A stretch of DNA of 64,000 nucleotides from Acidobacteriota bacterium (GTDB taxonomy: Bacteria > Acidobacteriota > Terriglobia > 20CM-2-55-15), in NCBI GenBank assembly GCA_022821145.1, contig JAJEEE010000041.1, positions 1 through 64,000 of the forward strand. The letters are read 5' to 3'. Position numbers and translations under genes: made by a program. Of the stretch, positions 45,452 through 55,462 are shown in pieces. Every line of letters starts with the position of its first letter. Position 1 is the stretch's first letter. The notes under the pieces were generated by a model. That model saw nothing but the letters and a program-made list of their open reading frames with translations, searched no databases and was not told the DNA's origin.

Positions 45452-46107
45452 AGCCGCGGATCGCACCCTCGATCCTGGCCGCGGACTTCGCCCGTCTCGG
45501 CGAGCAGGTCCGGGCGGTCGAGGCGGCCGGGGCCGAATGGCTCCACGTCGACGTCATGGACGGTCATTTCGTGCCGAACATCACGATCGGCCCGCCCGTC
45601 GTCGAGAGTCTGCGCCGGGTGACCGCGGCGCATCTGGACGTCCACCTGATGGTGAGCGAGCCCGACCGCTTTGTTGACGAATTCGTCCGGGCGGGGTCCA
45701 ACAGCTTGACGGTCCACGTGGAAGCCTCGCGGCACCTGGATCGCACGATCGAGGCGATCCGCGCCAGCGGCGCGGGCGCCGGCGTCGCCCTGAACCCGGG
45801 CACGCCCGTCGGCGCCGTCGAGCAGGTGCTGGGCCTGGTGGACACGGTTTTGGTCATGAGCGTGAATCCGGGCTTCGGGGGGCAGCGTTTCATCCCCTAC
45901 GCGGTCGACAAGATCCGCCGGTTGCGGGGGATGATCGACGGCGCGGGGTTGGGGACGGCGATCCAGGTCGACGGGGGAATCAACGACCGGACCCTGGAGG
46001 ATGTCGTCGGAGCCGGCGCCGATATTCTGGTGGCCGGTTCGGCCATATTCGGGTCGTCCGACCCGGGACGGAAGGTGAAGGAAATGATGGAAAAGGCGGC
46101 CGGGTGA
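45448..46107 (+). CDS. rpe: Ribulose-phosphate 3-epimerase
   Basis: A 219-residue TIM-barrel enzyme that interconverts ribulose-5-P and xylulose-5-P in the pentose phosphate and Calvin pathways. Signatures are IAPSILAADFARLGEQ, HVDVMDGHFVPNITIGP (about 33-49), MSVNPGFGGQRFI (about 138-150) and QVDGGIN (about 173). It starts with GTG overlapping the PASTA gene stop and overlaps the next start by 4 bp. Confidence 0.96.
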   Translation: MKPRIAPSILAADFARLGEQVRAVEAAGAEWLHVDVMDGHFVPNITIGPPVVESLRRVTAAHLDVHLMVSEPDRFVDEFVRAGSNSLTVHVEASRHLDRTIEAIRASGAGAGVALNPGTPVGAVEQVLGLVDTVLVMSVNPGFGGQRFIPYAVDKIRRLRGMIDGAGLGTAIQVDGGINDRTLEDVVGAGADILVAGSAIFGSSDPGRKVKEMMEKAAG

Positions 46108-47162
46108 CGTTATCATTCGTGATTGCCGTCGAACCAAGGATTGGCTCTCTAGTGGAGACTGCCGGACGAAATCTCTCGGCGCTGTTCCTGGTGTGCTGCC
46201 TCGCCGGTTGCGGGGGCTATCCGGACGACATCGACCTGGGAGGACTGGACGAGCCCGACCGGACCCTGTACGACCGGGCGGTCCATGACCTGGATCGCGG
46301 CCAGTTGACGCGTTCCCGCCTGTTGTTCCAGAACCTGATCAACACCTATCCGGACAGCGAGTACCTTCCCCTGGCCAAGTACGGGCTCGCCGAGACCTTC
46401 TACCACGGCGGCAGCCGGGCCGACATGGTCCAGGCGCAGGCGGAATTCAAGGACTTCATCACGTTCTTCCCGACCAGCGGCATGGCCGACGACGCCCAGA
46501 TGCACGTGGCGATGGCCCACGTTCGGCAGATGGAGAAGTCCGACCGCGATCCCACGCAGGGGCAACTCGCCGAGATCGAACTCCAGAACATGATCGCGAG
46601 TTACCCGGACAGCGACCTGGCCGTCGAGGCGCGCGAGGTGCTTCGCGCCGTGCAGGACGTGATGGCCGAGCATCACCGGAGAGTCGCCGACTTCTACGCC
46701 ACGACCGGCAACTACGCCGGCGCCGTCGACCGTTACCGCGAGGTTCTCGATCGCTACCCGGACTACAGCGACCTTGCGGAGTCCGTCTACAGGTTGGGTG
46801 AAACGATGCGCCGCGGACAGAACGACGGGGAGGCGATCGTCTATTACAACCGGGTGATCCGGAATCACCCGATGACGGACGCGGCCGAGCAGGCTCGCGA
46901 GCGACTCGAGGAGATGGGACAGCCCGTCCCGACGAGCAACCCGGCCGCTTTGGCGCGGGCCGAATCCGTGGAACCGCCCGAAGGCAAGGGCATCTTCGCC
47001 AAGATGTTCGGTCTGTGGAGCCGGCGGCCGGACGTTCCGACCGACACGGCCGCGGCTTCGATCATTCCGCGCGGCGAGGACGGGGAAGGCGCTGGAACGG
47101 GCCTGGGGACGTTCGAGGTCGAAGGCGCCGTACTGGGGACCGAGGGTCCTCCCGAGCGGTAA
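46104..47162 (+). CDS. bamD: BamD/YfiO-like outer-membrane assembly lipoprotein
   Basis: 352 residues, longer than E. coli BamD (about 245). A lipoprotein signal ends in LVCCLAGC. TPR-like repeats follow, with LTRSRLLFQNLINTYPDSEY, GYADDAQ-like spacing, ELQNMIASYPDSDLAVEA and AVDRYREVLDRYPDYSD, matching the outer membrane BamD family. A C-terminal extension of about 60 residues is of low complexity. GTG 46104 overlaps the rpe stop. GTG 46152 would give a more typical 20-residue signal and is a real alternative. It delivers outer-membrane proteins to the Bam complex. A strong terminator follows. Confidence 0.85.
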   Translation: MTLSFVIAVEPRIGSLVETAGRNLSALFLVCCLAGCGGYPDDIDLGGLDEPDRTLYDRAVHDLDRGQLTRSRLLFQNLINTYPDSEYLPLAKYGLAETFYHGGSRADMVQAQAEFKDFITFFPTSGMADDAQMHVAMAHVRQMEKSDRDPTQGQLAEIELQNMIASYPDSDLAVEAREVLRAVQDVMAEHHRRVADFYATTGNYAGAVDRYREVLDRYPDYSDLAESVYRLGETMRRGQNDGEAIVYYNRVIRNHPMTDAAEQARERLEEMGQPVPTSNPAALARAESVEPPEGKGIFAKMFGLWSRRPDVPTDTAAASIIPRGEDGEGAGTGLGTFEVEGAVLGTEGPPER

Positions 47163-47187
47163 TCCCACGACACGGAGACGACTCGTA

Positions 47188-47215
47188 CGGGCGGCCCGGG
47201 GGGCCGCCCGCTTTT
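47188..47215 (+). terminator. Rho-independent terminator after bamD
   Basis: A perfect 10-bp stem CGGGCGGCCC / GGGCCGCCCG with a 3-base loop is followed by CTTTT. It closes the aroC-bamD run and separates it from the receiver-valS run. Confidence 0.8.
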
Positions 47216-47257
47216 GCGAATGGGCGAAACCCGCAACTCTCCCGCCAACGAGACACC

Positions 47258-47860
47258 ATGAAAAGGACCCTTCTGCTGGCCGACGACAGTCCGACGATCC
47301 AGCGGCTGGTGACCCAGACCTTCGATGGCGAGGACTTCGACGTCGTGCCCGTCAACGACGGGGAGTCCGCGTTGCGGTCGCTGGAAGAACTGCGTCCGGA
47401 CCTCGTCCTCGCCGAGGTGGCCCTGCCCGGCATGACCGGGTACCAGGTGTGCGCTTCGGTCAAGCGGCACCCGTTCCTGGAGGGGACTCCCGTCATCCTG
47501 TTGTCCGGGGCCCGCGAGACGTTGGACGAGGACGAGGCGTCCCGTGTCGGCGCGGACGGTTGGATCGACAAGCCCTTCGAGCCCGCGGAGTTGTCCGGGC
47601 GTGTCCGGGAGGCCGTCGAGGCGCGGTCCCGTCCGGAACCGGATCCGGACGACGACATCCTGGGCCTGTCCAGGGTTTTCGTTCCCCCGGACGGGGAACG
47701 GCCGGCCGCCTCGTTATCGGCCGACGACGTCGAGACGATCGCCGACCGCGTCGTCGCCCGCCTGTCGTCGGAGGCCGTCGAGGGCGTCGCCTGGCGCGTG
47801 GTGCCCGGCATTGCCGAGAAGGCGGTGCGCGAAGCGATCCGGAAGCACGATGAGCATTGA
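47258..47860 (+). CDS. Receiver-like protein with Glu at the phospho-acceptor site
   Basis: 200 residues. A CheY-like receiver fills about 1-120: acidic pocket LLADDSPT (Asp9-Asp10), switch Ser in ILLSGA and the invariant Lys in WIDKPFEP. The acceptor position reads [14 protein letters not shown], Glu53 in place of the Asp found in the usual LVLADVxMPG. After a Pro/Asp-rich linker, a C-terminal helical tail ([18 protein letters not shown]) matches a short module seen in receiver proteins of Acidobacteriota and myxobacteria. It overlaps valS by 11 bp. It probably signals without phosphorylation, or Glu mimics the phosphorylated state. Confidence 0.8.
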   Translation: MKRTLLLADDSPTIQRLVTQTFDGEDFDVVPVNDGESALRSLEELRPDLVLAEVALPGMTGYQVCASVKRHPFLEGTPVILLSGARETLDEDEASRVGADGWIDKPFEPAELSGRVREAVEARSRPEPDPDDDILGLSRVFVPPDGERPAASLSADDVETIADRVVARLSSEAVEGVAWRVVPGIAEKAVREAIRKHDEH

Positions 47861-50477
47861 TATCCCCAAGACCTACGACTTCTCGGCGGTCGAGACCCGG
47901 TGGTACGCCGCCTGGGAGTCCCGGGGCTACTTCCGGGCGGACCCGGCGTCCGGGAAACCGCCGTTCGTCATCGTCATCCCGCCGCCCAACGTGACGGGCT
48001 CGCTGCACATGGGGCACATGCTGAACCAGACGATCCAGGATGTCGTCATCCGAAGGAAGCGCATGCAGGGGTTCAACGCGCTCTGGATCCCGGGCACGGA
48101 CCATGCCGGGATCGCCACGCAGAACGTGGTGGAAAGGCAGTTGCGGGACGAAGGCCTCAGCCGGCACGATCTCGGCCGGGACCGGTTCCTCGAGCGCGTG
48201 TGGGCCTGGAAGGAAGAGTCCGGACAGATCATCACCCGGCAGTTGCGGCGTCTGGGCGTGTCCTGCGACTGGTCGCGCGAGCGCTTTACCTTCGACGACG
48301 GCTTGTCCCGGGCGGTTCGCGAAGTCTTCGTCCGTCTGTACGAAGAGGGATTGATCTACCGGGGCGAGCGGTTGATCCACTGGTGTCCGCGCTGCCGGAC
48401 GGCGCTTTCCGATCTCGAGGTGGAGCACGTGGAGATCGTCGGAAGCCTCTACCGCGTCCGCTATCCGGTCGACGGCGTCTCGGCCGATTTCATCGAGGTC
48501 GCGACGACGCGGCCCGAAACGATGCTGGGCGATACCGGTCTGGCCGTGCATCCGGACGACGCCCGCTACGCCGGTTTCCGGAAAGCCCGGGGGCGGTTGC
48601 CGCTCCTGGGGCGGGCGCTTCCGTTCGTCGCCGACGCCATCGTCGATCCGGAGTTCGGAACCGGGGTCGTCAAGGTCACGCCGGCGCACGATCCCAATGA
48701 CTTCGAGATCGGCGAACGGCACGGACTGGAGCGGATCCGGGTCATCGACGAGGACGGCCGGATCACCGCCGACGGCGGCGCCTACGCCGGCATGGATCGT
48801 TTCGAAGCCCGGACGCGCGTCGTCCAGGACCTGGAGGCGCAGGGCTGCCTCGCTGCGGTGGAGGATCATCGGCACAACGTCGGCCACTGCTCGCGGTGCC
48901 GCACGGTCGTGGAGCCGTTGCTCTCCACCCAGTGGTTCGTTCGGACCGCGCCGCTCGCCGAGGCGGCCGTCGAGGCCGTTCGGAGCGGGGAAACGCGGTT
49001 CGTCCCGGAGAACTGGGCCAAGACCTATTTCGAATGGATGCGGAACATTCGGGACTGGTGCGTGTCGCGGCAGCTCTGGTGGGGGCACCGGATCCCCGCC
49101 TGGTACTGCGACGACTGCGGCGAGGTCATCGTCTCGCGAACCGACCCGGACCGATGCGCGCGCTGCGGTACGGAGGCGCTGCGCCGCGACGAGGACGTCC
49201 TGGACACCTGGTTCAGCTCGCAGCTCTGGCCCTTCTCGACCATGGGTTGGCCGGACGACACGGCGGAGCTCGAGGCCTTCTATCCCACCAGCCTGCTGGT
49301 GACGGCCTACGACATCATTTTCTTCTGGGTCGCGCGCATGGTCATGGCCGGGAAGCATTTCACCGGGCGGGCGCCGTTCCGGGAAGTCTACATCCACGGG
49401 CTCGTGCGGGACGCGGAGCGCCGGAAGCTGTCCAAGTCCAAGGGGAACGTGGGCGACCCCCTCCTGGCCTGCGACCACTACGGCACCGACGCTGTCCGTT
49501 TCGCGATGGCGAGCCTCGGTGCGCCGGGTTCGGACCTGGTCCTGGAAGCGCCCCAGATCGAGAGCCAGCGGTCGTTCGCGACCAAGATCTGGAACGCGGC
49601 CCGCTACATTCTGGGCCACGTGGACGCTTCGGCGCGCGTGCCCTCCGGCGACGAGGTTCGCGCCATGGACCACCCGCTCGCCGACCGGTGGATCCTGTCC
49701 CGGCACGCGCGGGCCGTCGAATCGGTCAACGCCGCCCTGGACCGCTATTTCCTGCACGAGGCGTCGAAAGGCGTCCGCCAGTTCTTCTGGCGCGACTTCT
49801 GCGACTGGTACCTGGAGATGACCAAGCTCCACCCGGCCGAGTCGCGTCCGGTGCTGCTGTACGTCCTGGAAAGCTCTCTCCGGCTGCTGCATCCGTTCAT
49901 GCCGTTCCTGACCGAGGAACTGTGGCAGCGGATGCCGCATCGGGGAGAATCCATCGTGATCGCGGACTACCCGGTTCCGCGCGGCGACCTGGTCGATGCG
50001 ACCGCGGAGCGGATGGCGGAGTTGATTCGTGAAATCATCGTCCGGGTCCGCAACGTCCGCGCGGAGATGAACGTGGAGGCGAAGGCGCGCCTCCCGTTGC
50101 GCATCGCGGGCGCGGATCCCGACACCGCGGCCGTGCTGTCGGCGAACGCGGCGTACCTCCATCGGCTCGCGCGCGTGGACGCGATCGAGTGGATCGCGGC
50201 GCCCTCGGACGAGCGGGCCTCGGCGCGGGCCGTCGCGGGGCCGTTGTCGCTCGAGATCCCGCTGTCCGGCGTCCTGGACGTCGAGGCCGAGCGGGCGCGG
50301 TTGCGGAAGGAACTCGAGAAGGTCCGGAAGGAGATCGCCGGTCTCGATCGAAAGCTCGGCAACGCGAAGTTCGTCGAGCGCGCGCCGCGGGAGGTCGTCG
50401 AGGAGAACAGGCGGCGCCTGGCCGGCTATCGGGACCAGGAAGCCCGCCTGGCCGACAGTCTGGACCGCCTCGCGTGA
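47850..50477 (+). CDS. valS: Valyl-tRNA synthetase
   Basis: A 875-residue class Ia synthetase. The HIGH motif is canonical ([15 protein letters not shown], about 44-58) and the KMSKS motif is [11 protein letters not shown] (about 528-538). The editing domain lies between ([11 protein letters not shown]). The C-terminal coiled-coil tRNA arm is present ([19 protein letters not shown]). ATG 47850 lies inside the end of the receiver-like gene, so the two are translationally coupled. Confidence 0.96.
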   Translation: MSIDIPKTYDFSAVETRWYAAWESRGYFRADPASGKPPFVIVIPPPNVTGSLHMGHMLNQTIQDVVIRRKRMQGFNALWIPGTDHAGIATQNVVERQLRDEGLSRHDLGRDRFLERVWAWKEESGQIITRQLRRLGVSCDWSRERFTFDDGLSRAVREVFVRLYEEGLIYRGERLIHWCPRCRTALSDLEVEHVEIVGSLYRVRYPVDGVSADFIEVATTRPETMLGDTGLAVHPDDARYAGFRKARGRLPLLGRALPFVADAIVDPEFGTGVVKVTPAHDPNDFEIGERHGLERIRVIDEDGRITADGGAYAGMDRFEARTRVVQDLEAQGCLAAVEDHRHNVGHCSRCRTVVEPLLSTQWFVRTAPLAEAAVEAVRSGETRFVPENWAKTYFEWMRNIRDWCVSRQLWWGHRIPAWYCDDCGEVIVSRTDPDRCARCGTEALRRDEDVLDTWFSSQLWPFSTMGWPDDTAELEAFYPTSLLVTAYDIIFFWVARMVMAGKHFTGRAPFREVYIHGLVRDAERRKLSKSKGNVGDPLLACDHYGTDAVRFAMASLGAPGSDLVLEAPQIESQRSFATKIWNAARYILGHVDASARVPSGDEVRAMDHPLADRWILSRHARAVESVNAALDRYFLHEASKGVRQFFWRDFCDWYLEMTKLHPAESRPVLLYVLESSLRLLHPFMPFLTEELWQRMPHRGESIVIADYPVPRGDLVDATAERMAELIREIIVRVRNVRAEMNVEAKARLPLRIAGADPDTAAVLSANAAYLHRLARVDAIEWIAAPSDERASARAVAGPLSLEIPLSGVLDVEAERARLRKELEKVRKEIAGLDRKLGNAKFVERAPREVVEENRRRLAGYRDQEARLADSLDRLA

Positions 50478-50497
50478 GACCGCCGGGACGGACGCCG

Positions 50498-51340
50498 ATG
50501 AACCCGCCTCCGCTCGAGCCGCTTCGATGGCTGCTCGAGGCGTCGCTCGGCGAGGATGTCGGCGAGGGGGACGTCACTTCCGCCGCTCTGGTTCCGGCCG
50601 ACGCGGTCGCCCGGGGGGCTTACGTCGCCAAGGAACCGCTCGTGCTGGCCGGACTCGCGGTCGCGCGGGAACTGGCCCGACTCCACGATTCCCGCCTCGA
50701 GTTCCGCGCCTTGGCCGCAGACGGCGATCGCGTTCGCGCCGGCGCCGTCCTGGCGCGCATCGACGGGAACGCGCGCGCGATCCTGGCCGTCGAGCGGGCG
50801 TCGCTGAACTTCTTGCAGCGCCTGTCGGGGATCGCGACGCTGACCGGCCGTTACGTGGAGGCGGTCGAAGGGACGAACGCCGTCATCGTCGACACGCGAA
50901 AGACGACGCCGGGCCATCGTGTCCTGGACAAGTACGCCGTCGTTTGCGGCGGGGGACGCAACCACCGGATGGGTTTGTTCGACGCCGTCCTGATCAAGAA
51001 TAGCCACTCAGTGTTTCATGGCGCGCCCGGGCGGGCCGTCGAGCGGGCGCGGCGGCATTCCCCGGCGTCGCCGTTGGAGGTCGAGGTGCGGGACCTGGCG
51101 GAACTGGAAAGTGCGCTCGACGCCGGGGCGGATGTCGTGATGCTGGACAACTTCACGCCCGAGGGCGCCGCCGAGGCCGTGCGGCGCTCGGGCGGGCGCG
51201 CCGTTCTGGAGTCGTCCGGCGGGATCACCCTCGAGAACGTTCGCGCCTACGCCGAAGCCGGCGTCGACCGGATCGCCGTCGGCGCTGTGACGCACTCGGC
51301 GCCGGCGTCGGACATTCACTTGCAGGTTTCCCCCGCATAG
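50498..51340 (+). CDS. nadC: Nicotinate-nucleotide pyrophosphorylase (carboxylating)
   Basis: 280 residues. It converts quinolinate and PRPP to nicotinate mononucleotide in de novo NAD synthesis. N-domain start LLEASLGEDVGEGDVTS, DTRKTTPGHRVLDKYAV (about 129-145) and GGGRNHRMGLFDAVLIKNSH (about 148-167) are typical. The usual KDNH/KENH at the end of that block is KNSH here. Product-binding MLDNF and SGGI follow. ATG 50498 is chosen; GTG 50474 overlapping the valS stop is an alternative. No nadA or nadB is in the window. Confidence 0.94.
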   Translation: MNPPPLEPLRWLLEASLGEDVGEGDVTSAALVPADAVARGAYVAKEPLVLAGLAVARELARLHDSRLEFRALAADGDRVRAGAVLARIDGNARAILAVERASLNFLQRLSGIATLTGRYVEAVEGTNAVIVDTRKTTPGHRVLDKYAVVCGGGRNHRMGLFDAVLIKNSHSVFHGAPGRAVERARRHSPASPLEVEVRDLAELESALDAGADVVMLDNFTPEGAAEAVRRSGGRAVLESSGGITLENVRAYAEAGVDRIAVGAVTHSAPASDIHLQVSPA

Positions 51341-51363
51341 CGGCCTGTGGTGGAATTCACTGC

Positions 51364-52368
51364 ATGGTGAGCGCCGCCGCCCGCCAAACCGATCGTCATC
51401 TGGACCAGGTCCTCCTGTTTCTGACCCGCAACCGGACGGTGCCGGTTTCGGGCGAGAAGCTGGCCCGCGATCTCGGCGTCTCGCACTCGCGGATGTTTCG
51501 CATGATCGACCGGTTGCGGGGCATGGGCGTCGAGATACAGGGCGAGCCGTTCACCGGGTTCCGGTTGATGCGGTTGCCGGACGTCATCGTGCCCGACCTG
51601 CTGCGGGAGCGGCTCCGAACGCGCGAGTTCGGCCGCGAGATCCACCATCTCTACACGGTCGACTCGACCAACGCATTCGCCGAGCGGCTCGTTTCGGGCC
51701 AGGATCCACCGCACGGGACGCTCGTGGTGGCGGAGGAGCAGACCGCCGGACGCGGCCGTCTCGGGCGCCGCTGGATCTCGCATCCCGGCGCCGGCCTCTA
51801 CATGACGCTGGTCCTGCGTCCCGAGATTCCCATCTCGATGGCGCCGCTGATGACGCTGGGCGCGGCGGTCGCGGCCCACGAGTCGATCGAGCGCGTGACG
51901 GGTCTGGACGTCGACGTCAAGTGGCCCAACGACCTGCTGGTCGGGGGCCGGAAGGTCTCGGGCATTCTCTGCGAGTTGCAGGCCGAGCTGGATCGCGTAT
52001 CATCGATTACGATCGGCATCGGGATCAACGTCAACCACACGGAGTTCCCCGACGAGATCGCGCCGATCGCCACCTCCCTGTCGATCGAGACCGGTCGCCG
52101 TCATTCGCGAATCGAGGTTCTGCTGGACTTTCTCGCGACATTCGAACGCCTCTACGGAGAGTTCCTGGCCGGCGGCCCGGGCGTGGTTATGAACGCGTGG
52201 ACCCGGGCGTCGAGCTTCGCGTCCGGCCGCCGCCTGGAGGTCCACGACGGTTTCCGGACGATCCGGGGCGCGACCGACGGCCTCGAAGCCCCGGGGGGGT
52301 TGCGCATTCGCCAGGCCGACGGCAGCGTCGAAGTCGTGTACAGTGGCGATGTGATCTCCTGGGAATGA
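51364..52368 (+). CDS. birA: Biotin--[acetyl-CoA carboxylase] ligase / biotin repressor
   Basis: 334 residues. The N-terminal winged helix (about 10-60: VSGEKLARDLGVSHSRMFRMI) is the DNA-binding part of group II BirA. The catalytic domain has STNAFAERL, the biotin loop AEEQTAGRGRLGRRW (about 123-137), VKWPNDLLV (about 180) and GIGINVNH. The C-terminal SH3-like cap is present. It attaches biotin to carboxylase carriers and may repress biotin genes. The stop nearly coincides with the coaX start. Confidence 0.95.
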   Translation: MVSAAARQTDRHLDQVLLFLTRNRTVPVSGEKLARDLGVSHSRMFRMIDRLRGMGVEIQGEPFTGFRLMRLPDVIVPDLLRERLRTREFGREIHHLYTVDSTNAFAERLVSGQDPPHGTLVVAEEQTAGRGRLGRRWISHPGAGLYMTLVLRPEIPISMAPLMTLGAAVAAHESIERVTGLDVDVKWPNDLLVGGRKVSGILCELQAELDRVSSITIGIGINVNHTEFPDEIAPIATSLSIETGRRHSRIEVLLDFLATFERLYGEFLAGGPGVVMNAWTRASSFASGRRLEVHDGFRTIRGATDGLEAPGGLRIRQADGSVEVVYSGDVISWE

Positions 52369-52376
52369 GAGGCGAA

Positions 52377-53144
52377 ATGCTGCTGGCGGTCGATGTCGGG
52401 AACACCAATTCCGTTTTCGGCGTGTATCGGGACGGCGCGTTGGTTCGAAGCTGGAGGCTGTCCACCCGGAGGGAGCGGACCGTCGACGAGTTCGGCGTTC
52501 TGCTCCGGAACCTGTTCCTGCTCGAGAACCTGAGTGTCGCGGACGTGGGCGCCGTCATCGTCGCGTCCGTCGTGCCGCCCCTGGACTGGAAGATCGCGGA
52601 GATGACCGCGCGCTACTTCTCGCTCGAGGCCGTCTTCGTCACACCCGAGAACGCCGGCATACCGATCCTGTACGACGATCCGTGGGAGGTGGGCGCGGAC
52701 CGCATCGTGGACGCGGTCGCCGCCCTGGACCGGTACGGCGCCCCGTCGATCGTGGTCGATCTCGGCACCGCGACCACGTTCAACGCCGTGACGCGGAACG
52801 GGGAATACCAGGGCGGCCTGATCGCCCCCGGCCTCGAGTTGTCGTTGTCGACGCTCATCGAGCGCGCCGCCAAGCTGCCGCGTATCGACATCCGCAAGCC
52901 GCGGACGCTGATCGGACGGACGACGGCCGAAAGCATGCAGAGCGGGTTCTTCTGGGGTTACGTGTCCATGGTCGACGGGATCGTCCGGAAGATGCTCGAG
53001 GAGATCGGTTCGGATACCGCCGTGGTCGCGACCGGCGGCATGGCCCGCTTCATCGAGGGCGCGTCGACGCGCATCACGCGGTTCGATCCCGACCTGACGC
53101 TGCACGGTCTGTCGCTCGTTGCGAAACGACTGGGCGGTGCCTGA
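52377..53144 (+). CDS. coaX: Type III pantothenate kinase
   Basis: A 255-residue ASKHA-fold kinase, first step of CoA synthesis. Phosphate-1 motif is DVGNTNSVFGVY (about 5-16), the pantothenate region is DDPWEVGADRIVDAVAA (about 100-116), and phosphate-2 is VVDLGTATTFNAV (about 126-138). The start is taken as ATG 52377. ATG 52365, which overlaps the birA stop, is also in frame. The birA-coaX pairing is common in bacteria. Confidence 0.95.
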   Translation: MLLAVDVGNTNSVFGVYRDGALVRSWRLSTRRERTVDEFGVLLRNLFLLENLSVADVGAVIVASVVPPLDWKIAEMTARYFSLEAVFVTPENAGIPILYDDPWEVGADRIVDAVAALDRYGAPSIVVDLGTATTFNAVTRNGEYQGGLIAPGLELSLSTLIERAAKLPRIDIRKPRTLIGRTTAESMQSGFFWGYVSMVDGIVRKMLEEIGSDTAVVATGGMARFIEGASTRITRFDPDLTLHGLSLVAKRLGGA

Positions 53145-53162
53145 GGCCGCGGAGCGCGCCGC

Positions 53163-54791
53163 ATGGCCTACGACTGGAACCGCTTCCGCGGCGACGTGTT
53201 CGGCGGCGCGACCTCCACCGTCGTGGCGTTGCCGGTGGCCCTGGGCTTCGGCGTCGCGTCGGGGCTCGGGGCGGCCGCCGGCCTGTACGGCGCGATCGCG
53301 CTCGGCTTCTTCGCGGCCGTGTTCGGCGGCACGCGTTCCCAGATATCCGGACCTACCGGGCCCATGACGGTCGCGATGGTCGTGATTCTCACGAGCCACG
53401 CCGACACGCTGGCCGAGGCCATGACCGTGGTCGTTCTCGCCGGCCTGCTGCAGGTGCTGCTGGGCCTGTCGCGGATCGGCCGGTTCGTCGTCTACACGCC
53501 CTACGTCGTCGTCTCGGGGTTCATGTCCGGCATCGGTCTCATCATCATCCTGATACAGACGGCGCCCTTCCTGGGGGCGCCGGGCGTATCCGGCGGGCCG
53601 ATCGACGCGATCCGGGCGCTGCCGGACACCCTGGCCAACGCCAACCTCCAGGCCTTGGCGGTCGCCGCCGCCACGCTCGCCGTCGGCGTCTGGTGGCCCC
53701 GCAGGTTCGCCCGGTTCCTGCCGGCCCCGCTGGTGGCCCTGGCGACGGGCACCGGGCTCAGCGTGACCTGGCTGACGGCTGTGCCGGTCATCGGAGACGT
53801 CCCGACCGGGCTACCGGCGTTGCAGTTCCAATGGCCCACCGCCGGTTTCCTGGCCGCGGCGTTCCAACCGGCGCTCATTCTGGCCCTCCTGGGCTCGGTC
53901 GACAGCCTTCTCACCTCGCTGGTCGCCGATTCGCTGACCGGGACCCGGCACGATCCCGACCGCGAGCTCGTGGGGCAGGGGATCGGGAACATGGCCACCG
54001 GCCTCGTCGGGGGGCTGCCCGGGGCCGGCGCGACCATGGGCACGGTGACCAACATACGCGCCGGCGGATCGACGCGGGTGTCGGGCGCCTTGCGCGCCGT
54101 GCTGCTGCTGGGCCTTGTGCTGGGCCTGGGCCGGTTCGTCGAGCCCGTCCCCCTGGCCGCCCTGGCGGGCGTTCTGATCAAGGTGGGCTGGGACATCATC
54201 GACTGGTCGATGATGTCGCGCATACGCCGCATCCGGCCCGAGCATCTCGGCGTGATGCTGATGACGCTCGGGCTCACGGTGTTCGTCGACCTGGTCACCG
54301 CCGTCGCGATCGGCCTGATCGCGGCGGGCATGACGCACGCCCGGCAACTCGAGAACCTGGAGCTGGACAGCGTGGTGTCGGTACCGCTACTGGACAGGAC
54401 GTTCTTTGCCGGGCGCGACGACGTGGCGCCGGCCGGCTCCTACGCGGCCCGGGTCGGCCTGGTCGCGCTCCGGGGTCGTTTCACGGTGGCCTCATCGCAC
54501 AAGCTCGTCACCGTGATCGGCGCCGACATCAAGGAACACGAGATCGTGATCTTCGACTTCACCGAGGCCACCTACCTGGACGACAGCGCGTCGATGGTCG
54601 TTCGACAGCTCGTCGAGGTCGCCCGGGGGGCCGGCACCTGTTGCATCGTCATGGGGCTGGGCGGCGCCGTGGCCGACGCCCTTCGGACGATGGACGTCCT
54701 GGAGGGCGTGCCCGAGCACCACGTCGTCGAAACCGTGGACAAGGCGCGGGAGATAGCCGTCCGGTTCCTCGCCGCGAAGGAATCGCCGTGA
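53163..54791 (+). CDS. SulP/SLC26-family anion permease with STAS domain
   Basis: A 542-residue inner-membrane transporter with about 10-14 helices (1-410) and a cytoplasmic STAS domain (about 430-540). Family features are the N-terminal GATSTVVALPVALGFGVASG, SQISGPTGPMTVAM (about 60-73) and LGSVDSLLTSLVADSLTG (about 243). STAS shows IVIFDFTEATYLDDSAS where DLSxVxxID(S/T)S is usual. The substrate may be sulfate, bicarbonate or another anion and cannot be read here. It starts 18 bp after coaX. Confidence 0.9.
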   Translation: MAYDWNRFRGDVFGGATSTVVALPVALGFGVASGLGAAAGLYGAIALGFFAAVFGGTRSQISGPTGPMTVAMVVILTSHADTLAEAMTVVVLAGLLQVLLGLSRIGRFVVYTPYVVVSGFMSGIGLIIILIQTAPFLGAPGVSGGPIDAIRALPDTLANANLQALAVAAATLAVGVWWPRRFARFLPAPLVALATGTGLSVTWLTAVPVIGDVPTGLPALQFQWPTAGFLAAAFQPALILALLGSVDSLLTSLVADSLTGTRHDPDRELVGQGIGNMATGLVGGLPGAGATMGTVTNIRAGGSTRVSGALRAVLLLGLVLGLGRFVEPVPLAALAGVLIKVGWDIIDWSMMSRIRRIRPEHLGVMLMTLGLTVFVDLVTAVAIGLIAAGMTHARQLENLELDSVVSVPLLDRTFFAGRDDVAPAGSYAARVGLVALRGRFTVASSHKLVTVIGADIKEHEIVIFDFTEATYLDDSASMVVRQLVEVARGAGTCCIVMGLGGAVADALRTMDVLEGVPEHHVVETVDKAREIAVRFLAAKESP

Positions 54792-54838
54792 AACCCCTGG
54801 GGCCGATGTAACATGTGGGGCAGTCGCCGCGGCGGCGC

Positions 54839-54844
54839 GATAAT
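54839..54844 (+). promoter_or_regulatory. -10-like hexamer GATAAT ahead of the J-domain gene
   Basis: GATAAT ends 11 bp before ATG 54856, the same spacing as in front of lepB and uvrB. Confidence 0.3.
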
Positions 54845-54855
54845 CGGGGCGTTCC

Positions 54856-55452
54856 ATGGCCGAGTTACGCACGTTCTACGATGAGCTGGGCGTCGCCTAC
54901 GACGCCGACCATGCCGAGATCAAGCGTGCGTTCAAGGAACTGGCCAAGGACTACCATCCCGACCACAACCCGCCCGACAAGCAGGAGTGGGCTCACGAAC
55001 AGATGAGCCGGCTCAACTTCATCGTCGAGACGCTCCTGGACCGGAAGGCGCGTCTGGAATACCACGAGATTCTCGACAAGTACCGGAGAGGCCTGGAACG
55101 TCCGCGCCGGACGGCCCGGCAGGAATACGCGCTGCAACGGGAGTACGCCCGCGTGTCGGTGGAGATCATCAACCTGGGCGAGAAGTACTCGAATTGCCGG
55201 CTCAAGATGCTGATCGGGGGTACGGTCTGCATCCTCGCCCTGCTGGCGCTGATCGCGTTCCGGCTGTTCGAGATCGAGTCGACGCTGGCTGTCGCCACCG
55301 GCCAGTTCCTGTCGCTGGTCGGCCTGATCATGGCCGGGCTGGGGGTGTCGGACTTCCTGGGGCGCGGACACTATCGGACGCGCATCGACGAGTTGGAATC
55401 GCGGCGCTCGGACCTTCGGAGGCGCATGTTCGAGGTTTGGTCGTCCTATTGA
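54856..55452 (+). CDS. Membrane-anchored J-domain protein
   Basis: 198 residues. An N-terminal J domain (about 5-75) carries the HPD motif in DYHPDHNPPD, which stimulates Hsp70 ATPase. A charged middle follows, then two hydrophobic segments (about 117-138 LIGGTVCILALLALIAFRLF and 146-168), then a basic coiled tail. No Gly/Phe or zinc-finger region is present, so this is a class III/C J protein that would recruit DnaK to the inner membrane. It is convergent with egtD. Confidence 0.85.
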   Translation: MAELRTFYDELGVAYDADHAEIKRAFKELAKDYHPDHNPPDKQEWAHEQMSRLNFIVETLLDRKARLEYHEILDKYRRGLERPRRTARQEYALQREYARVSVEIINLGEKYSNCRLKMLIGGTVCILALLALIAFRLFEIESTLAVATGQFLSLVGLIMAGLGVSDFLGRGHYRTRIDELESRRSDLRRRMFEVWSSY

Positions 55453-55462
55453 CGGCCGGCGC

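Noticed and set aside
47493-50162. 889-codon minus-strand ORF opposite valS
   Set aside because: Antisense shadow of valS and the receiver gene; composition is mirror-coded and lacks a start signal.
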